This document shows, piece by piece, positions 6,459-14,156 of a stretch of 17,964 nt of DNA. The translations under genes were made by a program, and so were the position numbers. The stretch is from an uncultured Methylobacillus sp. (lineage in GTDB: Bacteria > Pseudomonadota > Gammaproteobacteria > Burkholderiales > Methylophilaceae). The stretch is from contig CAMLDQ010000040.1 of NCBI GenBank assembly GCA_946478965.1, positions 1 through 17,964 of the forward strand, given 5' to 3'. Within the stretch, counting starts at the first letter, position 1. Every line of letters starts with the position of its first letter. The notes under the pieces were generated by a model. It worked only from the letters and a program-made list of their open reading frames with translations, made no database searches and was not told where the DNA came from.

Positions 6459-6830
6459 TCAACGATTATTGAAAAATGCCATATTGCTGCAGCGGCCGTT
6501 GACGAAAGTCAGCTCGGTCGACTTATAGGTGTGCTTGGCATCGTAGCGGACCACATTGTTGTAGTACCACATTTCCACCTTGACCGGCTTGCTGCTGCTT
6601 TCCAGGGGCTTGCCGATGACGGTTTCGGCATTGCTCGGTTTGATGGCGAGCTGCTTTTTCGCAGGCTCGCCCAGCATATCGATGACTTGTTGCTTGGAGC
6701 GGTTGCTCAACATCTTGATAAAAGTGTTCTCATCGTAGGTCTTGGTTTTCGCTTTTGCATCAGCGAGCACCGGCATGGCGAACAGCATTGCAGCGGCGAT
6801 AAGGAAGGAAACCAGTTGTTTGAAGCGCAT
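6459..6830 (-). CDS. Small exported protein, BamE/SmpA-like fold
   Basis: This 123-residue protein has a clear Sec signal peptide: a basic start, a hydrophobic core at residues 6-20 and probable cleavage after VLA at 23. The mature part resembles the BamE/SmpA-OmlA type fold, with KQQVIDMLGEP (47-56, where BamE-like proteins carry VxxxLGxP) and then EMWYYNNVVRY and ELTFVNGRC strands. There is no lipobox cysteine, so it should be soluble in the periplasm rather than an outer-membrane lipoprotein like BamE itself. AAGGA precedes the ATG by seven bases. It follows the MBL hydrolase after 47 bases and is the last gene before the terminator at 6421-6452. The precise role is unknown. Confidence 0.75.
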   Translation of the reverse strand: MRFKQLVSFLIAAAMLFAMPVLADAKAKTKTYDENTFIKMLSNRSKQQVIDMLGEPAKKQLAIKPSNAETVIGKPLESSSKPVKVEMWYYNNVVRYDAKHTYKSTELTFVNGRCSNMAFFNNR

Positions 6831-6877
6831 CGAAAGTCCTTTTCAGATAAAGCGGTTGCGTATTTGGATTATCGCAC

Positions 6878-7663
6878 TTATGTCGGCAGCGTGCAGCGAT
6901 TGGCTATCTCGAGTTTGAGTCCGTCATAACCAACATGAACGCCCGAGGGCAGCTTTTCGCTGACTTCGTTGTATTCCATTTCGTGCGTCATGTGCATCAG
7001 GTAGGTTTTGCCTGCGTTGATTTGCGCCGCATAGGCCAGCGCCTGCTCCAGGTTGATATGCGTGTGATGCGGCTTGTAGCGCAGGCAGTCCAGCAGCAGG
7101 ATATCCAATCCGGCCAATAGTGCGAGTGAGGATTCCGGTATTTCGGAAACGTCGGTCAGATAGGCCATATTCCCGATACGGTAGCCAAAGATGTTGGCGC
7201 GGCCGTGCTTGATCGGAATGGGAATAATATCCGCACCGAACAGGGAAAACGGCGCATCGACCTGATTCACGCTCAATACCGGCAAGTCCCAGTAATCGCC
7301 CGGTGCACGCAGCGCATAGCCGAACCTGGAACTGATGGTCGTCATATGCTCCAGGCTGCCGTACAGGGGGATCTGGTGCCGGTTGATCTGGCAGAAGCTG
7401 CGCAAGTCATCGATGCCGTGCAGATGATCGGCATGCGTATGGGTATAGAGCACCGCATCGACGCGGCGCATATTTTCGCGCAATGCCTGCTGACGCAGGT
7501 CGGGCCCGGTGTCGATCAGAATAACTTCGCCAGTGTTGAGCGTGACCATCGCCGAGCAGCGCGTGCGCGTATTGCGCGGATCCTCCGAGGTGCAAGTCTT
7601 GCAATCGCAGCCAATCACCGGCGTCCCGGCGCTGGAACCGACGCCAAGCAGGGTCAGTTGCAC
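6878..7663 (-). CDS. MBL-fold metallo-hydrolase, PhnP-like
   Basis: This 261-residue metallo-beta-lactamase-fold hydrolase has THTHADH, the HxHxDH metal motif at residues 75-80. An N-terminal CDCKTC (C19, C21, C24) resembles the structural zinc site of PhnP-type phosphoribosyl cyclic phosphodiesterases. Later conserved motifs are HGRANIFGYR, TDVSEIP, LDCLRYKPHHTH and LMHMTHEMEY. The family cleaves cyclic phosphodiesters, but no phn operon is present, so the physiological substrate is unknown. The start is GTG, overlapping the tatD stop by ten bases, and the protein begins directly with the family MQLTLLGVGSSAGTP motif. This hydrolase next to tatD suggests co-expression with the upstream run. 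Confidence 0.85.
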   Translation of the reverse strand: MQLTLLGVGSSAGTPVIGCDCKTCTSEDPRNTRTRCSAMVTLNTGEVILIDTGPDLRQQALRENMRRVDAVLYTHTHADHLHGIDDLRSFCQINRHQIPLYGSLEHMTTISSRFGYALRAPGDYWDLPVLSVNQVDAPFSLFGADIIPIPIKHGRANIFGYRIGNMAYLTDVSEIPESSLALLAGLDILLLDCLRYKPHHTHINLEQALAYAAQINAGKTYLMHMTHEMEYNEVSEKLPSGVHVGYDGLKLEIANRCTLPT

Positions 7664-8427
7664 GGGACAGCCTGGCTGAAAAGCCGGAAGAAGTTGCGCG
7701 TTGTCGCCTCGATCACATCCGGCACCGGGATGCCGCGCAATTCCGCGATCGTTTCAGCGACATACCGGACATAGGCTGGCTGGTTGGTCTTGCCGCGAAA
7801 CGGGATCGGCGCCAGATAGGGGGAATCGGTCTCGACCAGGAGCCTGTCCAGGGGAATACGTTTGGCGACCTCTTTCAGTGCAGCGGCATTCTTGAACGTC
7901 ACAATACCTGAAATCGAGATATAGAAGCCCATCGCCATCGCCGCCTCGGCCACCGCTTCGCTTTCAGTGAAACAGTGCATCACGCCGCCGATGCGTTCGG
8001 CCCCCTCCTCGCGCATGATGCGCAGCGTGTCTGCGGCCGCGTTGCGCGTGTGGATGACCAGCGGTTTGCCGGCCTCGATTGCAGCCCGGATATGGGTTCG
8101 AAAGCGATCGCGCTGCCATTCCAGATCGCCGGTGAGGCGAAAATAGTCCAGCCCCGTTTCGCCGATGCCGACCACCTTGGGGTGGCTAGCAAGCGCGACC
8201 AGGCGGTCGACGCCGGCCTCTTCCACACCCTCATTGTCCGGATGGATGCCGACCGTGGCGTAGATATTGTCGTGCGCTTCGGCAATCGCCAACACTTCGG
8301 GAAACTTTTCCAGCGTCACGCCGATACAAAGCGCATGACCGACGCCGTTATCGCGCATGGCCTGCAGCACCCCGGACATGTCGGAAAATTCCGGGAAATT
8401 AAGATGACAATGCGAATCTACCAACAT
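7654..8427 (-). CDS. tatD: TatD-family metal-dependent hydrolase / DNase
   Basis: This 257-residue TIM-barrel hydrolase has all expected metal ligands: H6 and H8 (DSHCHL), E90 (GIGETGLDYF), H126 (VIHTRNA), H151 (MHCFTES) and D201 (ETDSPYLAP). TatD-family enzymes are cytoplasmic 3'-5' exonucleases or related phosphodiesterases involved in DNA repair and turnover. The copy in the tmk-holB-pilZ neighbourhood is often called YcfH. It starts with ATG, 29 bases after pilZ, and overlaps the following MBL gene. Length and motifs are normal. The exact paralogue (TatD versus YcfH/YjjV) is uncertain, although synteny with holB favours YcfH. Confidence 0.9.
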   Translation of the reverse strand: MLVDSHCHLNFPEFSDMSGVLQAMRDNGVGHALCIGVTLEKFPEVLAIAEAHDNIYATVGIHPDNEGVEEAGVDRLVALASHPKVVGIGETGLDYFRLTGDLEWQRDRFRTHIRAAIEAGKPLVIHTRNAAADTLRIMREEGAERIGGVMHCFTESEAVAEAAMAMGFYISISGIVTFKNAAALKEVAKRIPLDRLLVETDSPYLAPIPFRGKTNQPAYVRYVAETIAELRGIPVPDVIEATTRNFFRLFSQAVPCN

Positions 8428-8456
8428 GGCTGCGCTCAGGGGAAACAGACTGACAA

Positions 8457-8831
8457 TTACATGGTGTGGGTCGGACGTGTAGACTTCAACACTCCACCCA
8501 GCAAGGCTTCGATTTTATTGCGCGCTTCGGTGCCGCCATCCTCGCCGCTGAACTGCACGCCGATGCCCTGCGGCCGCCCGCCCTGCGTCACAGGCGTGAT
8601 CCAGGCAACCTTGCCCACCACCTTGAGTTTGTTGGGATCATCCAGCAGGCTCAGCAGCATGAATACTTCTTCGCCGATCCTGTAGGTCTTGTTGGTCGGA
8701 ATGAACAACCCGCCACCTTTGACAAACGGCATATAGGCGGAATAGAGCGCCGCTTTCTCCTTGATTGCCAAAGAGAGCACGCCGGGTTTCGGCGCCGCCG
8801 CAGGTTTTTGATCCGCTGTTTCGTCGCTCAC
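8457..8831 (-). CDS. pilZ: Type IV pilus assembly protein PilZ
   Basis: This 124-residue single-domain PilZ protein contains the pilus-type signature GVLSLAIKEKAALYSAYMPF and then GGGLFIPTNKTYRIG. The c-di-GMP-binding RxxxR and D/NxSxxG motifs of other PilZ domains are not seen, as is usual for this subclass. In Pseudomonas and Xanthomonas this protein acts with PilB and FimX in pilus extension. It starts with GTG overlapping the holB stop as GTGA, implying translational coupling. The holB-pilZ-tatD order is standard in beta- and gammaproteobacteria. Confidence 0.9.
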   Translation of the reverse strand: MSDETADQKPAAAPKPGVLSLAIKEKAALYSAYMPFVKGGGLFIPTNKTYRIGEEVFMLLSLLDDPNKLKVVGKVAWITPVTQGGRPQGIGVQFSGEDGGTEARNKIEALLGGVLKSTRPTHTM

Positions 8832-9838
8832 GGTTTAAGGGCTGTTGCAAACAATTGACTATATTGAATCATCAGGCTTTCAATCTGCAATTCGGCATTA
8901 AGCGGATGGTGGGAAACTCGGCGTGCTTCATTCAGATCGCGTTGAAAATCCAGTAATTTTGCCAAGTCTACCCTTTCGGCCAAACCTTGCAAAGATGCTG
9001 CCTGCGTCGGATGGTAGCGTATTTCCGCGGCCAGCTTGGCGCCGAGCAGGTCATGGACCCATTTATGCAGCGCATCCACAACATCCGTCATGCCGTTGCG
9101 CGAGCATGCACTGGCGGCCTGGAACGGATTCATCGCTTCGCCCTGGCGCAGCAGGCTCTGCAATTCACCTGCACTCTTGTCGACAACATCGTCCTGCTCC
9201 AACGCGCGTAATGGAGCGCCGCCCGCATACGCAAGGCGTTCCCCCGCATTCTTGACACCCTGCCCTGAGAGCCATCTTTCCGCGACAGCTCGTTCAGGAA
9301 ATGGCATGTCAACTTTGCTGCAACGACTGCGGATGGTCGGTAGCAAGCGCTGTGGCGCGTGCGTGACCAGCAGAAACAAAACACCGGCAGGCGGCTCTTC
9401 CAGCATTTTCAGCAAGGCATTGGCGGAAGCGACGTTCAGCGCCTCCGCAGGATGCAGCAAGACAACGCGCAATCCGGATCGGTGGCTGGAGAGGCCAAAA
9501 AAATCGGCAAGCTCGCGTACCTGATCGACCGAAATCTGCGTTTTCTTCCCTGCGGGGGCAGCCGCGCCATCGTCTTCTGCATTTCCGCCATTATCCTTGG
9601 GTTCAAGCAGCCTGAAATCCGGGTGATTGCCTTGCATGAACCAGTTGCAGCTGCCGCATTTGCCGCAGGCTTCCAGCATGGGCGTAGGACTTTCGCACAA
9701 AAGCGATTGCGTCAGCGCGATGGCAAAATCCTGTTTACCGATGCCTGCCCGGCCTTGTAGCAGCATGGCATGCGGCATGCGGTCACGCATGCCGTGCACT
9801 TGCTTCCACAAGGGAATTTGCCATTCGTATATAGCCAT
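8828..9838 (-). CDS. holB: DNA polymerase III delta' subunit
   Basis: This 336-residue clamp-loader subunit of the replicative polymerase loads the beta clamp with DnaX and HolA. A P-loop-like GRAGIGKQ is at 29-36. The zinc module C48-C58-C61-C64 (CES, ACGKCGSC) matches the spacing of E. coli delta'. The AAA+ segments ALLKMLEEPP and RSRC are also present. A low-complexity Asp/Gly/Ala insertion sits near residues 82-97. The ATG at 9838 is four bases after the tmk stop and gives MAIYEWQ. A TTG at 9868 would add ten residues inside tmk and is unlikely, although neither start has an obvious ribosome binding site. Confidence 0.92.
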   Translation of the reverse strand: MAIYEWQIPLWKQVHGMRDRMPHAMLLQGRAGIGKQDFAIALTQSLLCESPTPMLEACGKCGSCNWFMQGNHPDFRLLEPKDNGGNAEDDGAAAPAGKKTQISVDQVRELADFFGLSSHRSGLRVVLLHPAEALNVASANALLKMLEEPPAGVLFLLVTHAPQRLLPTIRSRCSKVDMPFPERAVAERWLSGQGVKNAGERLAYAGGAPLRALEQDDVVDKSAGELQSLLRQGEAMNPFQAASACSRNGMTDVVDALHKWVHDLLGAKLAAEIRYHPTQAASLQGLAERVDLAKLLDFQRDLNEARRVSHHPLNAELQIESLMIQYSQLFATALKP

Positions 9839-9842
9839 ATAA

Positions 9843-10451
9843 TTATATGGTTGCAATGATTTCTTCAAGTATCAGACGAATCTCTGCTATGGTCATCCTG
9901 GCATCGATAACGCGGAATCTTCCTGGATGCTGCTCGGCGCGTTGCAAATAAGCCTGGCGTATGCGTCTGAAGAAATCCCCGCTTTCCCGCTCGAAGCGAT
10001 CCGGGTCGCGCGCGCCGGCCAAGCGCTGCATGCTGACCTCCACCGGGAGATCGAACAGCAAGGTCAGATCCGGTTGAAACATTCCCTGCACCCAGGCTTC
10101 CAGTTGCGCTATCTTCTCGATAGACACCCCTCTCCCGCCTCCCTGGTAAGCAAAACTCGCGTCAGTGAACCGGTCGGACAGCACATGGGCACCACGCACC
10201 AGCGCAGGGACTATCACCTGCTCAAGATGCTCTCGACGCGCGGCGAACATCAGCAGCGACTCCGTTTCCGGGTGCATGTGTTCGTGCAGAAGAAGTTCGC
10301 GCAGTCGTTCTCCCAGCGGTGTGCCGCCGGGCTCGCGGGTCAGCAGAACCTCCTTGCCGCTTGCGCGCAAAAGATCGGCGATATAGGGAATATGCGTGCT
10401 CTTGCCTGCCCCATCCACGCCTTCCAGGGTAATGAACTTGCCCGATGGCAT
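9843..10451 (-). CDS. tmk: Thymidylate kinase
   Basis: This 202-residue kinase phosphorylates dTMP to dTDP in the cytoplasm. The P-loop GVDGAGKST is at 11-19, [14 protein letters not shown] follows at the dTMP-binding region, and the DR motif LSDRF and the lid segment are in the expected places. The ATG at 10451 overlaps the mltG stop by one base (TGATG). A GTG immediately upstream at 10454 would add one residue and overlap as GTGA. mltG-tmk-holB is a widely conserved order. Confidence 0.95.
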   Translation of the reverse strand: MPSGKFITLEGVDGAGKSTHIPYIADLLRASGKEVLLTREPGGTPLGERLRELLLHEHMHPETESLLMFAARREHLEQVIVPALVRGAHVLSDRFTDASFAYQGGGRGVSIEKIAQLEAWVQGMFQPDLTLLFDLPVEVSMQRLAGARDPDRFERESGDFFRRIRQAYLQRAEQHPGRFRVIDARMTIAEIRLILEEIIATI

Positions 10452-11452
10452 CACGGCCCCTTTCTGCCGAGCTGGTATTTGGCTACAGCCCGATTGTGCT
10501 CGCCGAGCGTAGCAGAGAATACATGGGTGCCGTCCCCCTTGCCGACAAAGTACAAGGCGTCGCCTTGCGCCGGATGGAGCGCTGCCTCGATTGCAGCCAG
10601 CCCGGGCATGGCGATCGGCGTGGGCGGCAGCCCGTAGCGCGTGTACGTGTTGTACGGATTGTCCTGCAGCAAATCCCGCTTGCGCAAATCGCCATCGAAC
10701 TGCCCGCCCAGACCATAGATTACCGTGGGGTCGGTCTGCAGGCGCATGCCGAGATTGAGGCGGTTCAGGAAAACGCGCGCAATCATCGGCCGCTCACTGC
10801 CTTGCCCGGTTTCCTTTTCGATAATGGATGCCATGGTCAGCGCCTGATAAGGCGTCCGATAAGGCAGCCCCGGGGCTCGCCCCTCCCAGGCAACGGCAAG
10901 TTTGCGCTGCATGGTTTGATAGGCACGTTTGAGAATATCCAGATCGCTCATGCCCTTGTCGAAGAAATAGCTGTCCGGGAAAAAAAGTCCTTCTGCCGCA
11001 TGTTCGGTGGCGCCGATCTGAGCCAGAATTTGCTCGTCCGTCATCGGCATGGTCAAGTGCCGAACATCCTCGCTACGGTTGAGTTCGGCGCGCATCTGCG
11101 CGAAGGTCCAGCCCTCGATGAAGATAATACTGCGCTGGGCAGTCGCGCCATCCGTAATCATCAGGAAAAGATCGTACGGCGTCATCCCCTTGTGAAGTTC
11201 GTAATTTCCGGCCTTGATATCGCCGGCCTTGCCCTGGACTCGCACCAGCAGGACAAAGCTCCAGGGTTCATGCAATACCCCGTCCCGCACCAACTGCTGT
11301 GCAATCCCCCGCAAGCTGGAGCCATGCTTGAGTACAAGGTCGTGAGGGTCGTCCTGCAACGGTAAGGATTGCTGGGAGTAGTAAATCATCCAACCAAGCA
11401 ACAAGACCAGGCCCAAGGCGCAGAGCTTGATCAACCTAGAAAATACGCGCAT
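10451..11452 (-). CDS. mltG: Endolytic murein transglycosylase MltG (YceG)
   Basis: This 333-residue inner-membrane protein has one N-terminal membrane segment (about residues 7-25), a LysM-like region and the YceG catalytic domain. The catalytic glutamate is E212 in ASIIEKET, preceded by [10 protein letters not shown] (155-164) and followed by [11 protein letters not shown] and [14 protein letters not shown]. MltG cuts nascent glycan strands and is thought to set their length. The start overlaps the pabC stop by 17 bases and has AAAGAG upstream. The pabC-mltG-tmk order is conserved. Confidence 0.94.
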   Translation of the reverse strand: MRVFSRLIKLCALGLVLLLGWMIYYSQQSLPLQDDPHDLVLKHGSSLRGIAQQLVRDGVLHEPWSFVLLVRVQGKAGDIKAGNYELHKGMTPYDLFLMITDGATAQRSIIFIEGWTFAQMRAELNRSEDVRHLTMPMTDEQILAQIGATEHAAEGLFFPDSYFFDKGMSDLDILKRAYQTMQRKLAVAWEGRAPGLPYRTPYQALTMASIIEKETGQGSERPMIARVFLNRLNLGMRLQTDPTVIYGLGGQFDGDLRKRDLLQDNPYNTYTRYGLPPTPIAMPGLAAIEAALHPAQGDALYFVGKGDGTHVFSATLGEHNRAVAKYQLGRKGP

Positions 11453-12266
11453 CCTGCTCTTTCATAATCGTGCATAGGCGGCCGGCCAGCTCTCCGGCCT
11501 GCCATGAAGTTTTTTCCAGCAACCGCACCTGCCATACGCCAATCAGCGTATTGCAAATCAAGACTTCATCGGCCTCCAACAGTTCGTTCAATGCCATCGC
11601 ACCGATCTCGACGGAGAGCCCGATCTCGGGCGCCAGTTCGATGATGCGATCGCGCGTAACACCGCAGACCCCGCAGCGCGACAAGTCCGGCGTCTTCAGT
11701 CGGGTACCAGACCGTATAAAGACATTGCTCATGGTGCATTCGATGACATTGCCTTCGTAGTCGAGCAATAAACCGTCTGCAACTTTGTGGTCCACCCATT
11801 CCATCCTGGCCAGGACGTTCTCAAGACGATTCAAGTGCTTGATTCCAGCAAGGCGCGGTTGCTGTGATAGACGAAGCTGACACAAGTGCAGCGCAATGCC
11901 ATTTGTGTAGTTTTCGGATGGATAGTTTGGCAAGGCAGACTTCAGCACAACACGGTTAGGCTGGGCGAGCGGCGGAACGGCGTAGCCGCGCAATCCTTCA
12001 CCGCGTGTCACTATGATTTTTACTGCCGCATTGTCATTCTTGCTGCAGAGATGCCGGACATCGGCCAGCAACGTATCGTATGGTGGGCACACGATGCCAA
12101 GTGCATTGCAGTCATCGTGCAATTTCCGATAATGGCGATCCCAGGACAATGGAACACCATTGCGCACGGCAAGAGTCCGGAAGACGCCATCCCCATATGC
12201 AAAGCCACGATCCAGCGGCGTCAGCGACTCGTTCGATTTGCCGTTGATCATGTACTGGCTTGCCAT
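11436..12266 (-). CDS. pabC: Aminodeoxychorismate lyase
   Basis: This 276-residue fold-type IV PLP enzyme converts 4-amino-4-deoxychorismate to p-aminobenzoate and pyruvate for folate. The Schiff-base lysine is K143 in GIKHLNRLENVLAR, a hallmark of PabC. Other landmarks are DRGFAYGDGVFRT (19-31), TRGEGLRGYA, and ECTMSNVF with its phosphate-binding loop. Branched-chain aminotransferases share the fold, but this lysine context and the mltG neighbourhood point to PabC. It begins after a 280-base gap downstream of fabF. I see no confident promoter, and the region just before the ATG is poor in ribosome binding signal. Confidence 0.9.
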   Translation of the reverse strand: MASQYMINGKSNESLTPLDRGFAYGDGVFRTLAVRNGVPLSWDRHYRKLHDDCNALGIVCPPYDTLLADVRHLCSKNDNAAVKIIVTRGEGLRGYAVPPLAQPNRVVLKSALPNYPSENYTNGIALHLCQLRLSQQPRLAGIKHLNRLENVLARMEWVDHKVADGLLLDYEGNVIECTMSNVFIRSGTRLKTPDLSRCGVCGVTRDRIIELAPEIGLSVEIGAMALNELLEADEVLICNTLIGVWQVRLLEKTSWQAGELAGRLCTIMKEQDARIF

Positions 12267-12331
12267 CAGGGAATATTATCTTTCCGAATGCTTTTAGCGC
12301 AGAAGCAGATTTGAGCGCTCCCCACATGGAC

Positions 12332-12340
12332 TGTGGATAA
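12332..12340 (-). promoter_or_regulatory. Perfect DnaA box TTATCCACA
   Basis: The minus strand reads TTATCCACA, the high-affinity DnaA consensus. A near-repeat, GTCCACAGAC, lies directly beside it (12341-12350), so the local sequence is GTCCACAGACTTATCCACAG. It lies about 65 bases before the pabC start. The match is exact. Function as a DnaA-bound regulatory site is inference. Confidence 0.5.
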
Positions 12341-12353
12341 GTCTGTGGACTTC

Positions 12354-12399
12354 ATCGGGATAGACGGCCTAACTGCCCATCCCGATTGAATATTTTTTT
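12354..12399 (+). terminator. Hairpin with T-run facing the plus strand
   Basis: ATCGGGAT (12354-12361) pairs with ATCCCGAT (12379-12386), with a GGC/GCC pairing inside the loop, and a run of seven Ts ends at 12399. It has terminator form on the plus strand, where no gene is known. On the minus strand no T-run follows. It may block antisense transcription entering from pabC. The distance from stem to T-run is longer than ideal. Confidence 0.35.
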
Positions 12400-12546
12400 G
12401 CTGATCAAGTTTTGTGCGTATATCAAACACATTTATATTCAATATGTTGCATAAACACCCAAAACTACTGGGTTCATTCCGAGATTTACCGTTTCCGCAA
12501 ACTCGAAATGTGCATAAATCGGGCAATCAAGACCGCTTTATCAGCT

Positions 12547-13785
12547 TTAAATCTTGCGGAAAACGAGAGTTCCATTGGTGCCGCCAAATCCGAAAGAATT
12601 GGAAATGGCAACATTAATGTGCATCTTTCGCGCGATATTCGGTACATAATCAAGATCGCAAGACGGATCCTGATTGAAAATATTAATGGTCGGCGGTGCA
12701 ACCTGATCGCGTATTGCCAGCGTCGAGAATACGGCCTCGATCCCTCCGGCAGCGCCGAGTAAATGGCCGGTCATGGATTTGGTCGAGCTCATCGCAATCT
12801 TGTATGCCCGGTCGCCGAAGCACCCCTTCGCTGCCTGGGTTTCCGCCCGATCGCCTGCCGGCGTAGATGTGCCGTGCGCATTGATGTAATCCACTTCATC
12901 CGCATTGATACCCGCATTTTTCAATGCGTTGCGCATGCAGCGTGCCGCCCCCTCGCCATTTTCGCTTGGCGAAGTCATGTGGTAGGCGTCCGCACTCATG
13001 CCAAAACCGGCAAGTTCACAGTAGATCTTGGCGCCGCGGCGTTTCGCGTGCTCGTATTCCTCTAGCACAAGAACACCCGCGCCCTCCCCGATCACGAAAC
13101 CGTCACGCTCGGTATCCCATGGCCGGCTGGCGGTTGCAGGATCGTCATTGCGCGTCGACAATGCCCGTGCGGCGGCAAAACCGCCGACGCCAAGCTGCGT
13201 GATCGCGGCCTCGGCCCCGCCTGCGACCATGACATCAGCATCGCCGTATTCAATCAGCCGGGCTGCATCGCCGATAGCATGTGTCGCCGTGGTACAGGCC
13301 GTCACGATGGCGATATTCGGCCCCTTGAAGCCGTACATGATCGACAGGTTGCCCGAGATCATGTTGATGATGGTGCCAGGGATAAAGAACGGGGATATCT
13401 TGCGTGGCCCCGATTCCTTGTAGACGGTATCGGTGTCCTCGATCAGCTGCAGGCCACCGATGCCGGAACCGATGCTGACGCCGATACGCTCGGCGTTTTC
13501 ATCGGTCACCTCGATTCCTGCATCCCGGACTGCCTGTATCCCCGCCGCGAGTCCGTACTGGATGAAAGTATCCATCCGGCGCGCGTCTTTGGGTGAAAGG
13601 TATTGATCCACCTCAAACCCCTTCACCTCACCCGCAACCTGCGAGGCAAATGCCGAGGCATCGAACTTGGTGATGTTGGTGATACCGGATTGACCGGCAA
13701 GTATGCTGGACCAGGCTTCCGCCACGCTGTTACCGACTGGCGAAATAATTCCCAAGCCGGTAACGACTACCTTACGTTTGGACAA
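12547..13785 (-). CDS. fabF: Beta-ketoacyl-ACP synthase II
   Basis: This 412-residue condensing enzyme of fatty acid elongation has the complete catalytic set: C164 in [12 protein letters not shown]304 in INAHGTST, K336 and H341 in [15 protein letters not shown]. The C-terminal [10 protein letters not shown] loop is also present. It extends acyl-ACP with malonyl-ACP in the cytoplasm. The start is TTG at 13785. GGAG is seven bases upstream, and the encoded [12 protein letters not shown] matches the usual FabF N-terminus, so the rare start codon looks genuine. It lies 32 bases after acpP and is probably transcribed with it. Confidence 0.96.
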   Translation of the reverse strand: MSKRKVVVTGLGIISPVGNSVAEAWSSILAGQSGITNITKFDASAFASQVAGEVKGFEVDQYLSPKDARRMDTFIQYGLAAGIQAVRDAGIEVTDENAERIGVSIGSGIGGLQLIEDTDTVYKESGPRKISPFFIPGTIINMISGNLSIMYGFKGPNIAIVTACTTATHAIGDAARLIEYGDADVMVAGGAEAAITQLGVGGFAAARALSTRNDDPATASRPWDTERDGFVIGEGAGVLVLEEYEHAKRRGAKIYCELAGFGMSADAYHMTSPSENGEGAARCMRNALKNAGINADEVDYINAHGTSTPAGDRAETQAAKGCFGDRAYKIAMSSTKSMTGHLLGAAGGIEAVFSTLAIRDQVAPPTINIFNQDPSCDLDYVPNIARKMHINVAISNSFGFGGTNGTLVFRKI

Positions 13786-13817
13786 GGCAACTCCGAGAAA
13801 GGAAAAGTGAGGTGGTA

Positions 13818-14054
13818 TTACTTGGCGTTGGCGTTGACGTAGTCGATCGCCTGTTGAACCGTGGTGATCTTTTCTGCGTCTTCGTCAGGAATTTCGCAGC
13901 CGAATTCTTCTTCCAGCGCCATCACGAGCTCGACAGTGTCGAGAGAATCGGCACCCAGGTCGTCCACGAAGGAAGAAGCGTTCTTCACGTCAGCTTCGTT
14001 GGCACCCAGTTGTTCGGCAACGATCTTTTTGACGCGTTGTTCAATGTCGGACAT
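13818..14054 (-). CDS. acpP: Acyl carrier protein
   Basis: This is a 78-residue acidic acyl carrier protein. S37 in [15 protein letters not shown] is the 4'-phosphopantetheine attachment site, and the four-helix pattern and length are standard. It carries the growing chain for all Fab enzymes encoded around it. The ATG at 14054 has AAGGGGA six to seven bases upstream. The frame stays open to 14150, but that extension crosses the promoter and terminator and is not ACP. A promoter of its own is visible at 14101-14128, which fits its need for far higher expression than its neighbours. Confidence 0.97.
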   Translation of the reverse strand: MSDIEQRVKKIVAEQLGANEADVKNASSFVDDLGADSLDTVELVMALEEEFGCEIPDEDAEKITTVQQAIDYVNANAK

Positions 14055-14100
14055 TTGTTTCCCCTTAAATATATGATGATTACAGCAAAAATCCCGGGCT

Positions 14101-14128
14101 ATTCTAGCAAATCTCCCGAGGAATTCAA
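14101..14128 (-). promoter_or_regulatory. Promoter of acpP-fabF
   Basis: On the minus strand TTGAAT (14128-14123) and TAGAAT (14106-14101) are spaced by 16 bases, with four and five matches to the sigma-70 consensus. Transcription would start near 14094, about 40 bases before the acpP ATG. The -35 overlaps the T-run of the terminator behind fabG. Confidence 0.65.
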
Positions 14129-14145
14129 AAAGCCGGAAACGGCTT
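14126..14145 (-). terminator. Intrinsic terminator after fabG
   Basis: Read on the minus strand, AAGCCG-TTTC-CGGCTT followed by TTT forms a 6-bp stem, a four-base loop and a run of five Ts, beginning 11 bases after the fabG stop. The short stem suggests partial termination. Its T-run supplies the first bases of the acpP -35 box. Confidence 0.65.
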
Positions 14146-14156
14146 CGCAAGCCCGA

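Larger units (their letters stand above)
12267..12546. other. 280-base AT-rich gap between fabF and pabC
   Basis: The gap has no supported gene and is visibly more AT-rich than its neighbours. It contains a perfect DnaA box (12332-12340), a CCACA/TGTGG inverted repeat around 12321-12335, a hairpin facing the plus strand (12354-12399), and a weak hairpin ACCCA/TGGGT (12457-12473). Read on the minus strand, that last hairpin is followed by GTTT and could weakly terminate fabF transcripts. I did not find a convincing pabC promoter. Confidence 0.6.

Noticed and set aside
6379..6528. 49-codon plus-strand ORF following the Cys-rich mini-ORF in frame
   Set aside because: It runs through the minus-strand terminator and into the small exported protein gene, and has no good ribosome binding site.
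10445..11365. 306-codon plus-strand ORF opposite mltG
   Set aside because: It mirrors mltG, a gene with complete catalytic motifs, and has no recognisable domain or ribosome binding site.
12395..12408. Possible FNR-type box TTTTT-GCTG-ATCAA
   Set aside because: Only the right half matches, and the left half is part of a T-run. Far too weak to support.
14055..14150. 32-residue N-terminal extension of acpP
   Set aside because: It crosses the acpP promoter and part of the fabG terminator. The ATG at 14054 has a strong ribosome binding site and gives the standard 78-residue ACP.
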